A DNA stretch of 64,000 nucleotides from CAZSNT01 sp964607765 (GTDB lineage: Bacteria > Verrucomicrobiota > Lentisphaeria > Oligosphaerales > JABHEG01). Of the stretch, positions 45,827 to 54,031 are shown one piece after another (position 1 is the first letter of the stretch; the number at the start of each line of letters is the position of its first letter). The stretch is taken from NCBI GenBank assembly GCA_964607765.1, contig CAZSNT010000011.1, forward strand, positions 1-64,000. Direction: 5' to 3'. Under the pieces are notes generated by a model. That model was not told the origin of the DNA and did not search any database. It saw only the letters and a list, made by a program, of their open reading frames with translations. Position numbers and translations under genes: made by a program.

Positions 45827-46594
45827 ATGCTGGAGCGACTGAGCAACTGGTCAACGAAACTGCTTGGCACCACAGCGGGAGCAGAGAGCCCTGAAACCGC
45901 CCAGGTTGCGCTCGAAGCCTTGAACAAGGGCTTTGCCCAAGGCTTCGTCGTCGCCGCCGCGCTCGGTGCCCTTTGCGTTCTGACTGCCGTGCTCGTCTGG
46001 GCGCTGTGCCGCAGCGGCCAACGTCGCGGCCGCGTCACGATCCAGACTGTGGACAGCGAGCTTGGCAGCCTGTACATCACAGTCAATGCCATCCGCGAGT
46101 TTGTGACCCGGATTCTGTGCGAGTTCCAGGAGGCGTCGTTGCGGAATGTGTCGCTGCGGCCCGGCGCGCGCGGCTTCTGGGCGCGTTTCTTCAGCCTCCT
46201 GACGTTCCGCAAACCGGATTCGCGCTGGGTCCTGACCATTGAAGCCGATGCTCTGCCGACGACCGACCTGGTGGCGTTGCAGGCGAAGGTGAGTCAGCGC
46301 GTTCTGGAAGAAGCCGGCACCAAAATGGGGACCAATTTCGGGCGTGTCGACATCGTCATCCACAGCTATTCGGCCAAGCAGGCGAAGATTGACAAGCAGA
46401 CACGCCGGGCCGGCGCCCAGCCTATTCCTCAGCAAGCCCTGCCCCCGGACGAGCCGCCGGAGCAACTCCCCGAAGACGCCACGACGCTCGCGGACGATGT
46501 CCCGCGCGAAGTGGAACTCCTGCCTTTCGACGGCGACGATGCCGCCCTGGCAGTGGCAGAGGACGTAACGGACAGTGGTGACGCGGATCGGTGA
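45827..46594 (+). CDS. AmaP-like membrane anchor related to Asp23
   Basis: 255 residues. A membrane segment (about 38-62: FVVAAALGALCVLTAVLVWAL) is followed by an Asp23-like domain (RVTIQTVDSELGSLYITVNAI and KVSQRVLEEAGTKMG) and a long acidic, Pro-rich tail (about 195-255). AmaP anchors Asp23 to the membrane in Gram-positives; the order here, Asp23 then anchor, suggests the same. The homology call rests on the shared fold motifs, the membrane segment and gene order. Confidence 0.75.
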   Translation: MLERLSNWSTKLLGTTAGAESPETAQVALEALNKGFAQGFVVAAALGALCVLTAVLVWALCRSGQRRGRVTIQTVDSELGSLYITVNAIREFVTRILCEFQEASLRNVSLRPGARGFWARFFSLLTFRKPDSRWVLTIEADALPTTDLVALQAKVSQRVLEEAGTKMGTNFGRVDIVIHSYSAKQAKIDKQTRRAGAQPIPQQALPPDEPPEQLPEDATTLADDVPREVELLPFDGDDAALAVAEDVTDSGDADR

Positions 46595-46707
46595 TTCGCT
46601 GTTCGGTATCCGTTGCTCGTTGTTCGTCGTGCTCGGGAACGTCGTGCCGGGCAGGCCGTCCCAAGGGGGAGAGGACGCGGGCAGTCACGCGGGTCAGATC
46701 TCCCGCT

Positions 46708-47021
46708 CCAACGAGGCAAGCTCGTTGGGGGCGCTTTGAGGCGCGTGCAGCCTGATCACGCCAACGAGGCAAGCTCGTTGGGGGCGCTTTGAGGCGCGTG
46801 CAGCCTGATCACGCCNNNNNNNNNNNNNNNNNNNNNNNNNNNNNNNNNNNNNNNNNNNNNNNNNNNNNNNNNNNNNNNNNNNNNNNNNNNNNNNNNNNNN
46901 NNNNNNNNNNNNNNNCCAACGAGGCAAGCTCGTTGGGGGCGCTTTGAGGCGCGTGCAGCCTGATCACGCCAACGAGGCAAGCTCGTTGGGGGCGCTTTGA
47001 GGCGTTTCCAGCCTGGTCACT
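46708..47021 (+). repeat. 53-bp tandem repeat array, interrupted by an assembly gap
   Basis: Exact 53-bp copies start at 46708 and 46761, then after the gap at 46916, followed by a diverged copy at 46969. Each contains a perfect 8-bp hairpin, CCAACGAG-GCAAG-CTCGTTGG, followed by GGGGCGCTTTGAGGCG. Copies are back to back with no spacers. The array lies between the convergent AmaP-like and EIIA genes. The 113 bases from 46595 to 46707 hold nothing I recognise. Confidence 0.93.
46816..46915. other. Assembly gap of 100 N inside the 53-bp array
   Basis: Exactly 100 N, flanked on both sides by the same 53-bp unit, so the array length in the genome is unknown. Confidence 0.98.
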
Positions 47022-47040
47022 GCCGCGGTTTCCCCGCGCC

Positions 47041-47736
47041 TCACGCTTCGCCGTGCAGGAACTCTTCCCGTTCGTACGTCAGCACCAGTCGCATGACTTC
47101 TTCCGCCGCATCGCACGCTTTGCAGAGCTCGACGAACTCTTCGTGCCGCAACAGGTGCGCGAGCCGGCCCATCAGGTGCAGATGCATCTCGATGTTCTGA
47201 CTGCAGAGCATGAAGAAAAGGTGGACAGGCTCGCCGTCCGATGCACCGTACTCCACGCCGTCCACACTCCGCCCGAACACGATGATGGCCGGAGCTCGCA
47301 GTGTGGTCACCGGATCCCGGGGATGGGGGAGCGCCAAGCCGTTGCCCACAGCGGTGCTGAGCAGTTTCTCCCGAGCCAGCAGCGTAGTCTGCAGATTCTG
47401 CAGATCCAGGATCAGTCCCTTCAAAAGCCTGACATCCGCCAGTTCCTTGACAACTCCCTCCACATCGGTGGCCTTCATGTCCATGACCATCCGATCCATG
47501 TTCATCACACGGCTGAGCGTGATGCCCTGATGCGACGAAGCCGGCGCCCAGACGGGCGGCGGCGGAATCTCCGCCGAAGAGTTCTGCGGAAAGAACAGGG
47601 CATCGATCTGGCTGCTGTTAAAGCGCCACTGACCACCAATCCTGGCGCCCTGCAGATGTCCCGAGTCCACCATTTCGGTGATCGTCCGCTCGGAGACTCG
47701 GAGATAGTCGGCCAGCTCTTTCAAGGTCAGAATCAT
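47041..47736 (-). CDS. HTH-PTS EIIA (fructose/mannitol type) regulator
   Basis: 231 residues from the ATG at 47736 (GAGG upstream). The N-terminal excisionase/MerR-like helix-turn-helix (about 1-50, MILTLKELADYLRVSERTI) is followed by a Pro-rich linker and a PTS EIIA type-2 domain (about 75-225) with the phospho-His at 138 in ALPHPRDP. A PTS domain fused to DNA-binding HTH suggests a sugar- or phosphorylation-responsive regulator rather than a transport component. No EIIB/EIIC is in the window. Related fusions occur in Planctomycetes and Verrucomicrobia. Confidence 0.85.
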   Translation of the reverse strand: MILTLKELADYLRVSERTITEMVDSGHLQGARIGGQWRFNSSQIDALFFPQNSSAEIPPPPVWAPASSHQGITLSRVMNMDRMVMDMKATDVEGVVKELADVRLLKGLILDLQNLQTTLLAREKLLSTAVGNGLALPHPRDPVTTLRAPAIIVFGRSVDGVEYGASDGEPVHLFFMLCSQNIEMHLHLMGRLAHLLRHEEFVELCKACDAAEEVMRLVLTYEREEFLHGEA

Positions 47737-47838
47737 TTGCAATCCTCGCGCTTGCGCGTTATCTGAATACGGCGTATCGACGCAGCAGTCGGAAGGGCCC
47801 GCCCCACCCCGGCATCTCCCGCACCCCGGCGAACGGGG

Positions 47839-47868
47839 TTGGCGGCAACACAGACGCCCAAATATAGG
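47839..47868 (+). promoter_or_regulatory. Weak promoter candidate upstream of the GspE-like gene
   Basis: TTGGCG (47839-47844), 18-base spacer, TATAGG (47863-47868), 85 bases before the ATG at 47953. The match is modest. Confidence 0.3.
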
Positions 47869-47952
47869 GCTTACTGGTCCGATGCAAGGTGGGCTCCCGC
47901 TTTTTCGCTCGAGCAGCACCACGAACCGTTACCGGGAACAGAACACAACGCA

Positions 47953-50709
47953 ATGTGGAAAGTGCTTACAGTCATCGCCGCACTGTTGCTCGGCATCTCT
48001 GCCGCCCAGGCCGAGCGCATTCCCTTGCGCGACGGCGAAGTTCTCGACCGAGAGGTCCGAGGGCATACCGACCGTGGTGTGATGGTCGAGATCCCCGGCG
48101 GCAACATGGTCATTCCGTGGCAGCAGATCAGCCCCTCGTACCCGGATCATCCGGATCACGAGGACGTGCGGCCCCGGCGGCCGCGCCGGCCGCCGCCGTC
48201 ACAGCAGCCGACTGCGCCTGAGCCTGAGTCCGAGTCGGCCGTGGAGGAACAGCCGCCGGCCATGTCGCCGTTCGAGGACGATTTCTCCAAAGCGCTGCTC
48301 TTCGCGCTCGCCCTGTTCTGGTCCCACATTCTCAGCGTCTGGCTTGTCAGCCGTGAGAATCTGCTCAGCGGCGCCCCGGCGCAGGCGTGGAACCTGGCAG
48401 CGCTGATGTTCGGCCTGCCCGTTGCCGTGATCTTCATGCTCAAGTACAAAGGTATCAGGCAGATGTTCCGGTTCCGGCGCACGGGCGGCGGCGCTCCCTC
48501 GGAACCGGCCGAGTGCTGCCTGTACACGTGGGACAACCAGCCTCTGTCATCCACGAACCGCAAGATATCAGGCGGTCTGGCGCTGGCAGGCGAGATCCTG
48601 GGCAAGGCCGTGGAGTTGAACGCCAGCGATGTTCACTTCGACACCGCAACGGACGGTGTGAGAGTGGGCATGCGCGTTGACGGCACGTTGCGTGCCCCTC
48701 AGGTACTGGACCCGGACGACGGCAAGAAGGCCATGGCTGCGATCCGCATGGCGGCAGGCATGGACCTGGCCAAGATCCACGAGTCCCAGGACGGCGCCTG
48801 CCACATGTCGTACGGCAGCGACTGGTTCGACCTGCGTATCGCCCGGGCGTGGGCTGTCAATGGCGAAACGCTGGTCATCCGCGTGCTCAAGGCCGGGGGC
48901 CTGGGCGGCGGGTTCGAGGACCTGGGCCTGCTCAAGTCGCAGGTCGCCATCCTCCGCAGCCTGACGCGTGAAACGGCCGGCATCATCATCATGGCCGGCC
49001 CGACCGGCTCCGGCAAGACTAGCACGATCTACGCCATGCTCCGCAGAGTGGTAGGCACAGGCAGGAACATCCTGACCATCGAGGATCCGGTCGAGTATCG
49101 CCTCGACGGCGCCACACAGATTTCTCTGAACTCACGGTCCGGCAATACGTTCGCCGATGCACTCAAAGCGTCGATGCGACACGACCCGGATGTCATCCTT
49201 GTCGGTGAGATCCGGGATTCGGCGGCCATGGATGTTGCGTTCCAGGCCGCGTTGACGGGGCACCTGGTTTTCACCACGCTGCACGCCACGTCCGTCCTGG
49301 CCACGTACGGACGTCTGCACGAGCTCGGGCTCAGCTCCTACATGATCAACACCGGCCTCAAGGCAATGATCTGTCAGCGTCTGGTCCGAATGCTCTGCCC
49401 AAGCTGCAGGAAGCCTTACATCCCGGACTTGGACGAGCTCCAGTTCTGGGGGCTGAACGCGAAGGAGAGTGAAGGACGCTGTTTCTACGAAGCGGTCGGA
49501 TGCCCCCTGTGCGATGGCGCGGGCTATCGCGGCCGACGCGGCGTCTACCGTGTTCTGGCCATGAACAACCAGATCCGGGCCATGGTTCAGCCGGACGTGG
49601 CAACAGGCGAACTGCAGGCAATCGTCGAGAAGCACGCCACAGGCCACGTTGTGGACTACGCCCGCGAATTCCTCTGGCAGGGCGTCACATCACCTACCGA
49701 ACTGCAGAACACCTTTGATATGTTCGACTTCGGCAAACGCTTGGCGGGAAGCGTTGCGCCTGCGCCCTCGGCCCCGACGGGCACGGCACCCGCGGCCCAC
49801 ACGCCCGCAGCAGCTCCCATGCCCACGCCGCAACCCGCACCCGGGCCACCACCGATTGGCCATCCTCCCGCGCCGGGCGCTGCTGTACCCCATGCCCCGC
49901 CTGGTCCGGCGCCCGCAGGCCATGCGCCACCGGCAGCTCACATGCCGCCGCCACAGCCCGCGCCCGCGGCGCAGCCGGTCAGCCATCCCCCCGTGCCGGG
50001 CGTTCCTGCGCCACCTGCTCCGGCAGACGGCGCACCCGCCCCCGCGCCCGTGCCCCAGCCGCAGGCTGCGTCCCCATCTGCAACGCCCCCGGCCCAGCCG
50101 CCGCCGGTCGGCACGCCAACGGCGCCCGGGACGCCGCCGCCCATGCCAAGCCCCTCCTACGCCCCCCCCGCCGCGGAACCGACGGCAGGAACGATTGCCG
50201 TGCCGCCTCCGTTTGCGACACACGAGCCGCAGCCGATCCCGCGTGCTGACGTCAACCCGCCCGTGCCAGGGCCTGCCACTGATGAGACTGTTGCGACACC
50301 CCCACCATTCGCAGAGCCGGTCCAGCACCCGCCGCACTCGCTGCCTCCTCAGCCGGCACCCCCACATCCTCCCTCAGCCGGAGGACCGGGACCGGCTCAA
50401 AGCCAGACTGCCGGCACGGTGCCCATCGAATCGCCTTTCACCGATCTTCCGGACGCAGTCCCGGTGGACAGCCCGAGCACCGGGCTGCCCGGGCAGGATG
50501 ATGCGGACCGAGCGCCGACCCCGCCGGTCGGGCTCAAGCCTGCAGACCCCAACGCGCCCCAGCGCCTGGCCACACCGCCCGAACGCGGGCCCATGCGCGA
50601 CACAGCACCCCAGAGCGCCATGACGAGGATCCCGCTCGTGCGCCGAAAACCGGCGCCGCCGGACGCTGCACAGCCAAACGCGCAACCACCTGACGTGCCG
50701 TCAGGCTAG
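47953..50709 (+). CDS. GspE/PilB-type secretion ATPase with signal peptide, two membrane segments and a Pro-rich tail
   Basis: 918 residues. The ATG at 47953 gives a typical signal peptide (1-20, LLLGISAAQAE); no strong ribosome site is present. After it: a short beta domain (21-65), a Pro/Arg linker, membrane segments at about 113-132 and 146-164, then the N1-like part (about 200-345) and the ATPase core with Walker A GPTGSGKTS (349-357), Walker B ILVGEIRD and the zinc tetracysteine CPSC/CPLC (482/485 and 517/520). Residues about 600-918 are Pro/Ala/Gly-rich and disordered. Canonical GspE/PilB proteins are soluble and start with a cytoplasmic N1 domain; this fusion is unusual, with the ATPase presumably facing the cytoplasm. 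Confidence 0.85.
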   Translation: MWKVLTVIAALLLGISAAQAERIPLRDGEVLDREVRGHTDRGVMVEIPGGNMVIPWQQISPSYPDHPDHEDVRPRRPRRPPPSQQPTAPEPESESAVEEQPPAMSPFEDDFSKALLFALALFWSHILSVWLVSRENLLSGAPAQAWNLAALMFGLPVAVIFMLKYKGIRQMFRFRRTGGGAPSEPAECCLYTWDNQPLSSTNRKISGGLALAGEILGKAVELNASDVHFDTATDGVRVGMRVDGTLRAPQVLDPDDGKKAMAAIRMAAGMDLAKIHESQDGACHMSYGSDWFDLRIARAWAVNGETLVIRVLKAGGLGGGFEDLGLLKSQVAILRSLTRETAGIIIMAGPTGSGKTSTIYAMLRRVVGTGRNILTIEDPVEYRLDGATQISLNSRSGNTFADALKASMRHDPDVILVGEIRDSAAMDVAFQAALTGHLVFTTLHATSVLATYGRLHELGLSSYMINTGLKAMICQRLVRMLCPSCRKPYIPDLDELQFWGLNAKESEGRCFYEAVGCPLCDGAGYRGRRGVYRVLAMNNQIRAMVQPDVATGELQAIVEKHATGHVVDYAREFLWQGVTSPTELQNTFDMFDFGKRLAGSVAPAPSAPTGTAPAAHTPAAAPMPTPQPAPGPPPIGHPPAPGAAVPHAPPGPAPAGHAPPAAHMPPPQPAPAAQPVSHPPVPGVPAPPAPADGAPAPAPVPQPQAASPSATPPAQPPPVGTPTAPGTPPPMPSPSYAPPAAEPTAGTIAVPPPFATHEPQPIPRADVNPPVPGPATDETVATPPPFAEPVQHPPHSLPPQPAPPHPPSAGGPGPAQSQTAGTVPIESPFTDLPDAVPVDSPSTGLPGQDDADRAPTPPVGLKPADPNAPQRLATPPERGPMRDTAPQSAMTRIPLVRRKPAPPDAAQPNAQPPDVPSG

Positions 50710-50733
50710 CCTGTTCACACAACGGAGACTGTG

Positions 50734-51297
50734 ATGGAAGGAATGAACCTGGAGTGGACGGCAGGCGGCGTACTGCTGCTGATTGTCTGCATCATCTTCA
50801 AGCAGTTGCAGGTGCGAGGCGGCTTCCAGACGCTGGTCTTCGCTTTCACCTTCGCCTGGAGTACGTTCGTTGCCCTGCACTTTTGGGAGACCAGCCTCGG
50901 CTGCATCGAGTCACTGCTGCCACTGACGCTGAGTGACGGGCAGTCGGCTTTGGCCGCGTTCTGGCTGGCGTTCGTCGTGGCCGCATTGCCCGGCATGCTG
51001 CTCGTGAAGTTCTGGCTTGGGAGCTACAAGACGACCTTCCCCACCATTATTGACAACACCATTCTGGGCCTGGGCTCGCTGGTCGTGGCGTTCACGGCTT
51101 CCTGCCTGGTCCTGCTCAGTCTGGCCCCGTTCGCCCCGCCGCCGTCCGATACCCGGACCGGACAGGCCTACGGCATGCTGCGCACACTGCCCGGGCGCGC
51201 TTACATCCACCTGGCCTCGTTCACCGAAGACGAGGAAGTCGCCACGCAGCGCCGCCATCGCCTGCGCGCCATGATCGGCCGACTCGCCGGCGGTTGA
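50734..51297 (+). CDS. Small membrane protein of unknown function
   Basis: 187 residues, ATG at 50734 (a GTG at 50731 is immediately upstream), following the ATPase stop by 24 bases. Three to four membrane segments: AGGVLLLIVCIIFKQ, LVFAFTFAWSTFVAL, WLAFVVAALPGMLLV and LGLGSLVVAFTASCLVL, then a polar tail. The layout recalls CvpA-like proteins, but I see no decisive motif. Co-direction with the ATPase gene suggests an accessory role. Confidence 0.6.
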   Translation: MEGMNLEWTAGGVLLLIVCIIFKQLQVRGGFQTLVFAFTFAWSTFVALHFWETSLGCIESLLPLTLSDGQSALAAFWLAFVVAALPGMLLVKFWLGSYKTTFPTIIDNTILGLGSLVVAFTASCLVLLSLAPFAPPPSDTRTGQAYGMLRTLPGRAYIHLASFTEDEEVATQRRHRLRAMIGRLAGG

Positions 51298-51305
51298 ACG
51301 GACGC

Positions 51306-52427
51306 CTATTCCATACCGAACATCTGTTCCTTCAGGTCCAGGTAATAGAGGTAATCCTGGGGATTGACGTTCGGCGGGCAGCGGTGGTCGCAGAACGGAA
51401 TGTAGCCGCCGCGTTCCACCGCGGGGACAACGGACTCCAGGTACGCTTTGATGGCGTCGCGGCCCTTGCCGAGTTCAATCTTGTCTATCCCGCCCATGAT
51501 CCGCAGGTCCCGACCGTACTCGTTGAGCAACTCCACCGGGTGTGCGCAGCTGTTAACCTCGTAGGGGAACAGGCAGTTGATGCCTGCCTCGAGGAACCCG
51601 GGCAACAGCGGGCGGACATCGCCGTCGCAGTCGGTGTACCACAAGTCGATTCCGTGCGCATGCAGCCGTCTGCCGATGCGCTTGTAGCGCGGCACGACCA
51701 CCTTCTCGAAGAAATCCAATGAAACGATGGGGCCGCTCTTGAAACAGATATCCTCCCAGCCTGTGGCAAAGTCGAAATCAAGATGTCCCAAGACCTGGTC
51801 CAGGAAGTCCTCGACCAGCAGGCATGCCGTCTCGACCATGTCCTCGAGCATGTCCGGGTAATCGTAGATTGCGTAAGCGACCCCCTCGAACGTGAGCATG
51901 TCCCGGATGCGCCCGATCATGGAACCGCAACTGACACCGAGCGCATAGTCGCGTGCTGGCGAGTGCTGCTGCTTGAGTCTCTCAACATCCACGACCCGGG
52001 CCGGATCGTCGCGCCGGAACCGTTCTTCTTTCGCCTTCTTCCAGTCGTCCGGCGTCACGATCGTCGCTCTGATGTAATGGGGGATCGTGTCGTGCCCGTC
52101 CTTCGGCACCTCGGCCAGCAGCCCGTTGCCGTTGACCATGATCCGTGTGGTTTCCGTCTCGGATACGACCTTGTTCTCGAACGTTGGATGCATCCACAGG
52201 CAGCCGCCCACGCCGCCAAGCCGGTCGAAGTTAAAGAAACGGTCTGCCTGTCCGTTGTTCGTGATTCCGTTCTCGACGAAGATGTCCCACTGCTGGAAAT
52301 TCTCCCGCCAATAACCGAACTCCATGTTGAAGCAACGGTCAACCGACTGGTAGTGCATCTGGCGGTTGAAGCGTTCGCGATCGGTCATGGTGCCGCGCCA
52401 CTTCGACCTGCATGGAGTGATTGCCAT
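51306..52427 (-). CDS. Uroporphyrinogen decarboxylase-family protein (likely not UroD)
   Basis: 373 residues from the ATG at 52427, with AAGGA 8 bases upstream. It has the URO-D fold pattern: MTDRERFNRQM near the start, GWEDICFKSGP, DCDGDVRPLLPGF and IMGGIDKIELGKG. Porphyrin-binding arginines of true UroD are not recognised, and no haem genes are nearby. PVC bacteria have many such paralogues, often related to corrinoid methyltransferases (MtbA-like). I propose a methyl transfer or other role, unproven. Confidence 0.7.
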   Translation of the reverse strand: MAITPCRSKWRGTMTDRERFNRQMHYQSVDRCFNMEFGYWRENFQQWDIFVENGITNNGQADRFFNFDRLGGVGGCLWMHPTFENKVVSETETTRIMVNGNGLLAEVPKDGHDTIPHYIRATIVTPDDWKKAKEERFRRDDPARVVDVERLKQQHSPARDYALGVSCGSMIGRIRDMLTFEGVAYAIYDYPDMLEDMVETACLLVEDFLDQVLGHLDFDFATGWEDICFKSGPIVSLDFFEKVVVPRYKRIGRRLHAHGIDLWYTDCDGDVRPLLPGFLEAGINCLFPYEVNSCAHPVELLNEYGRDLRIMGGIDKIELGKGRDAIKAYLESVVPAVERGGYIPFCDHRCPPNVNPQDYLYYLDLKEQMFGME

Positions 52428-52441
52428 CGGGGTGTCCTTCC

Positions 52442-52480
52442 GGATTGGTGTTGGGTTGTTGGGTTGTCGGGTTGTTGGAA
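52442..52480 (-). repeat. CCAACA-type leader upstream of the UroD-like gene
   Basis: Read on the minus strand, four to five CCAACA/CCGACA words precede the ATG at 52427 by 15-53 bases, like the leaders at 7437, 11003 and 24938. It lies in the 190-base divergent region shared with thiI, which otherwise contains no evident gene or strong ribosome site. Confidence 0.4.
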
Positions 52481-52617
52481 AGATAGCGTCCGGGACATGG
52501 CGCGCCATGGAAAACACCGTCGTTCCCTTGAAAAAACGGTCCCGCCGCGTATGTGTTGACGAACGACGAATCGTCCTGTCTGCAACAGTTTTTACCCTCA
52601 ACCCCCACAATCATCAT

Positions 52618-54006
52618 ATGGACCTGCCAGAACTTCAGTGCAATGCGCTGATCTGCCGCTACAACGAGATAGCCACCAAGGGCCGCAACCGATCTGAGTT
52701 CGAGAGACTGCTGGCGGACAACATCCGGTTCGCCCTGCGAGACCTCGGCAAGCTCCGGATACTGCGCGAACGCGGACGCCTGTTCGTGCGCCGGGCCGGC
52801 CCGGTCAGCGAGTTCAGCCCTGCGGATCGCGCCCTGATCCGGGAGCGAATACCGCGCATCCCCGGACTGGCATCCGTGTCGCCCGGCCAACTCGTTGCGC
52901 CGGAACTGGCCGCTATCGAGCACGCGGTCCTCGAGACCTTCCCCGCTGTCTACGCTTGCTACGCTGAGCGCATCCCGGAGCCGGAACGCATCGCATACTG
53001 CATGCGGGCCCGCCGCAGCGACAAGTCCTTCCCGCTGTCCAGCCATGATCTGGAGGTGGCGTTTGCCGAGAAGTTCCTCACGCAGTACCCGCGTCTGCGC
53101 GTCGACCTGACTCAGCCACAGCTTCGTATCGACGTGGAAATCCGGGCCGAGCGCGCGTTTATATCGTACGAGAGCATCCCCGGTCCGGGCGGCTTGCCCG
53201 TGGGCAGCGCAGGACGAGTGCTTGCGCTGTTGTCAGGCGGAATCGACTCGCCGGTGGCCTGCTACCAGATGATGAAGCGCGGCTGCAAGCTGGATTTCGT
53301 CACCTTTCACAGTGCCCCGTACACACCCCCTGCCCTGATCGCGAAGGTCGCCACGCTGGTGCGTCTGCTGAACAGATACCAGCGCGGCGGGCGTCTGTTT
53401 GCAGTCAACCTGCTGGAAGCGCAGAAGCAGATTCGCGACCGCTGTCAAAGCCGCTATCGAACGGTCCTCTACCGCCGTCTCATGGTACGCATCTCGACGC
53501 TGATCGCGCGCATGCTGCGCGCCGGTGCATTGGCGACGGGGGACAACCTCGGCCAGGTAGCCAGCCAGACGCTCGACAATATGGCCGTGATCTCAGCGGC
53601 TTGTCCGATGCTGATCCTGCGACCGCTGCTCACGTTCGACAAGTTCGAAACCATGGCGCTCGCCAGGGAGCTTGGCACCCTCGACACGTCACAGCAGGAG
53701 TTGCCGGACAGTTGCACTGTGTTTGCCCCGCCCCGCCCCGCCACAAGCGCGACCGCGGAGCATATCCAGGCCGAGGAGGCGAAGCTGGACCTGGAGCAAC
53801 TCCTGGTCGCGTGTCTGCGCGGCACACGCGAAATCGACGTGACGTCGGCAGAACAAAGGGTCGTGCCCAAGCTGGACGCGACAACGGTTGTGGACCTCCC
53901 GCGGGACGTGCTGGCAAACTCGGCAACCCCGCTTCATGTTACGCAAGCGCCGGGAACGCACCCGACGCACCCCACGGGCACCCGCGGGCCGGACGCCGAA
54001 GTCTGA
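52618..54006 (+). CDS. thiI: tRNA 4-thiouridine synthase ThiI
   Basis: 462 residues from the ATG at 52618; no Shine-Dalgarno is visible and the upstream frame extension is not family-like. A THUMP-containing N-terminus (about 1-190) is followed by the PP-loop LLSGGIDSP (204-212) of adenylating enzymes and the ThiI-specific LATGDNLGQVASQT. The C-terminal rhodanese domain of E. coli ThiI is missing, as in many ThiI proteins. It makes s4U8 in tRNA and can supply sulfur for thiamin. It is followed by the sigma factor gene after 25 bases. Confidence 0.93.
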   Translation: MDLPELQCNALICRYNEIATKGRNRSEFERLLADNIRFALRDLGKLRILRERGRLFVRRAGPVSEFSPADRALIRERIPRIPGLASVSPGQLVAPELAAIEHAVLETFPAVYACYAERIPEPERIAYCMRARRSDKSFPLSSHDLEVAFAEKFLTQYPRLRVDLTQPQLRIDVEIRAERAFISYESIPGPGGLPVGSAGRVLALLSGGIDSPVACYQMMKRGCKLDFVTFHSAPYTPPALIAKVATLVRLLNRYQRGGRLFAVNLLEAQKQIRDRCQSRYRTVLYRRLMVRISTLIARMLRAGALATGDNLGQVASQTLDNMAVISAACPMLILRPLLTFDKFETMALARELGTLDTSQQELPDSCTVFAPPRPATSATAEHIQAEEAKLDLEQLLVACLRGTREIDVTSAEQRVVPKLDATTVVDLPRDVLANSATPLHVTQAPGTHPTHPTGTRGPDAEV

Positions 54007-54031
54007 GCGGCAGCCCTGTTCCAGCACGGCA

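Noticed and set aside
46708..47021. CRISPR array or integron attC series
   Set aside because: No spacers, no cassette genes between copies and no integrase.
51306..52427. hemE uroporphyrinogen decarboxylase of the haem pathway
   Set aside because: Only the fold is shared. Typical porphyrin-binding residues are not recognised and no other haem synthesis gene is adjacent.
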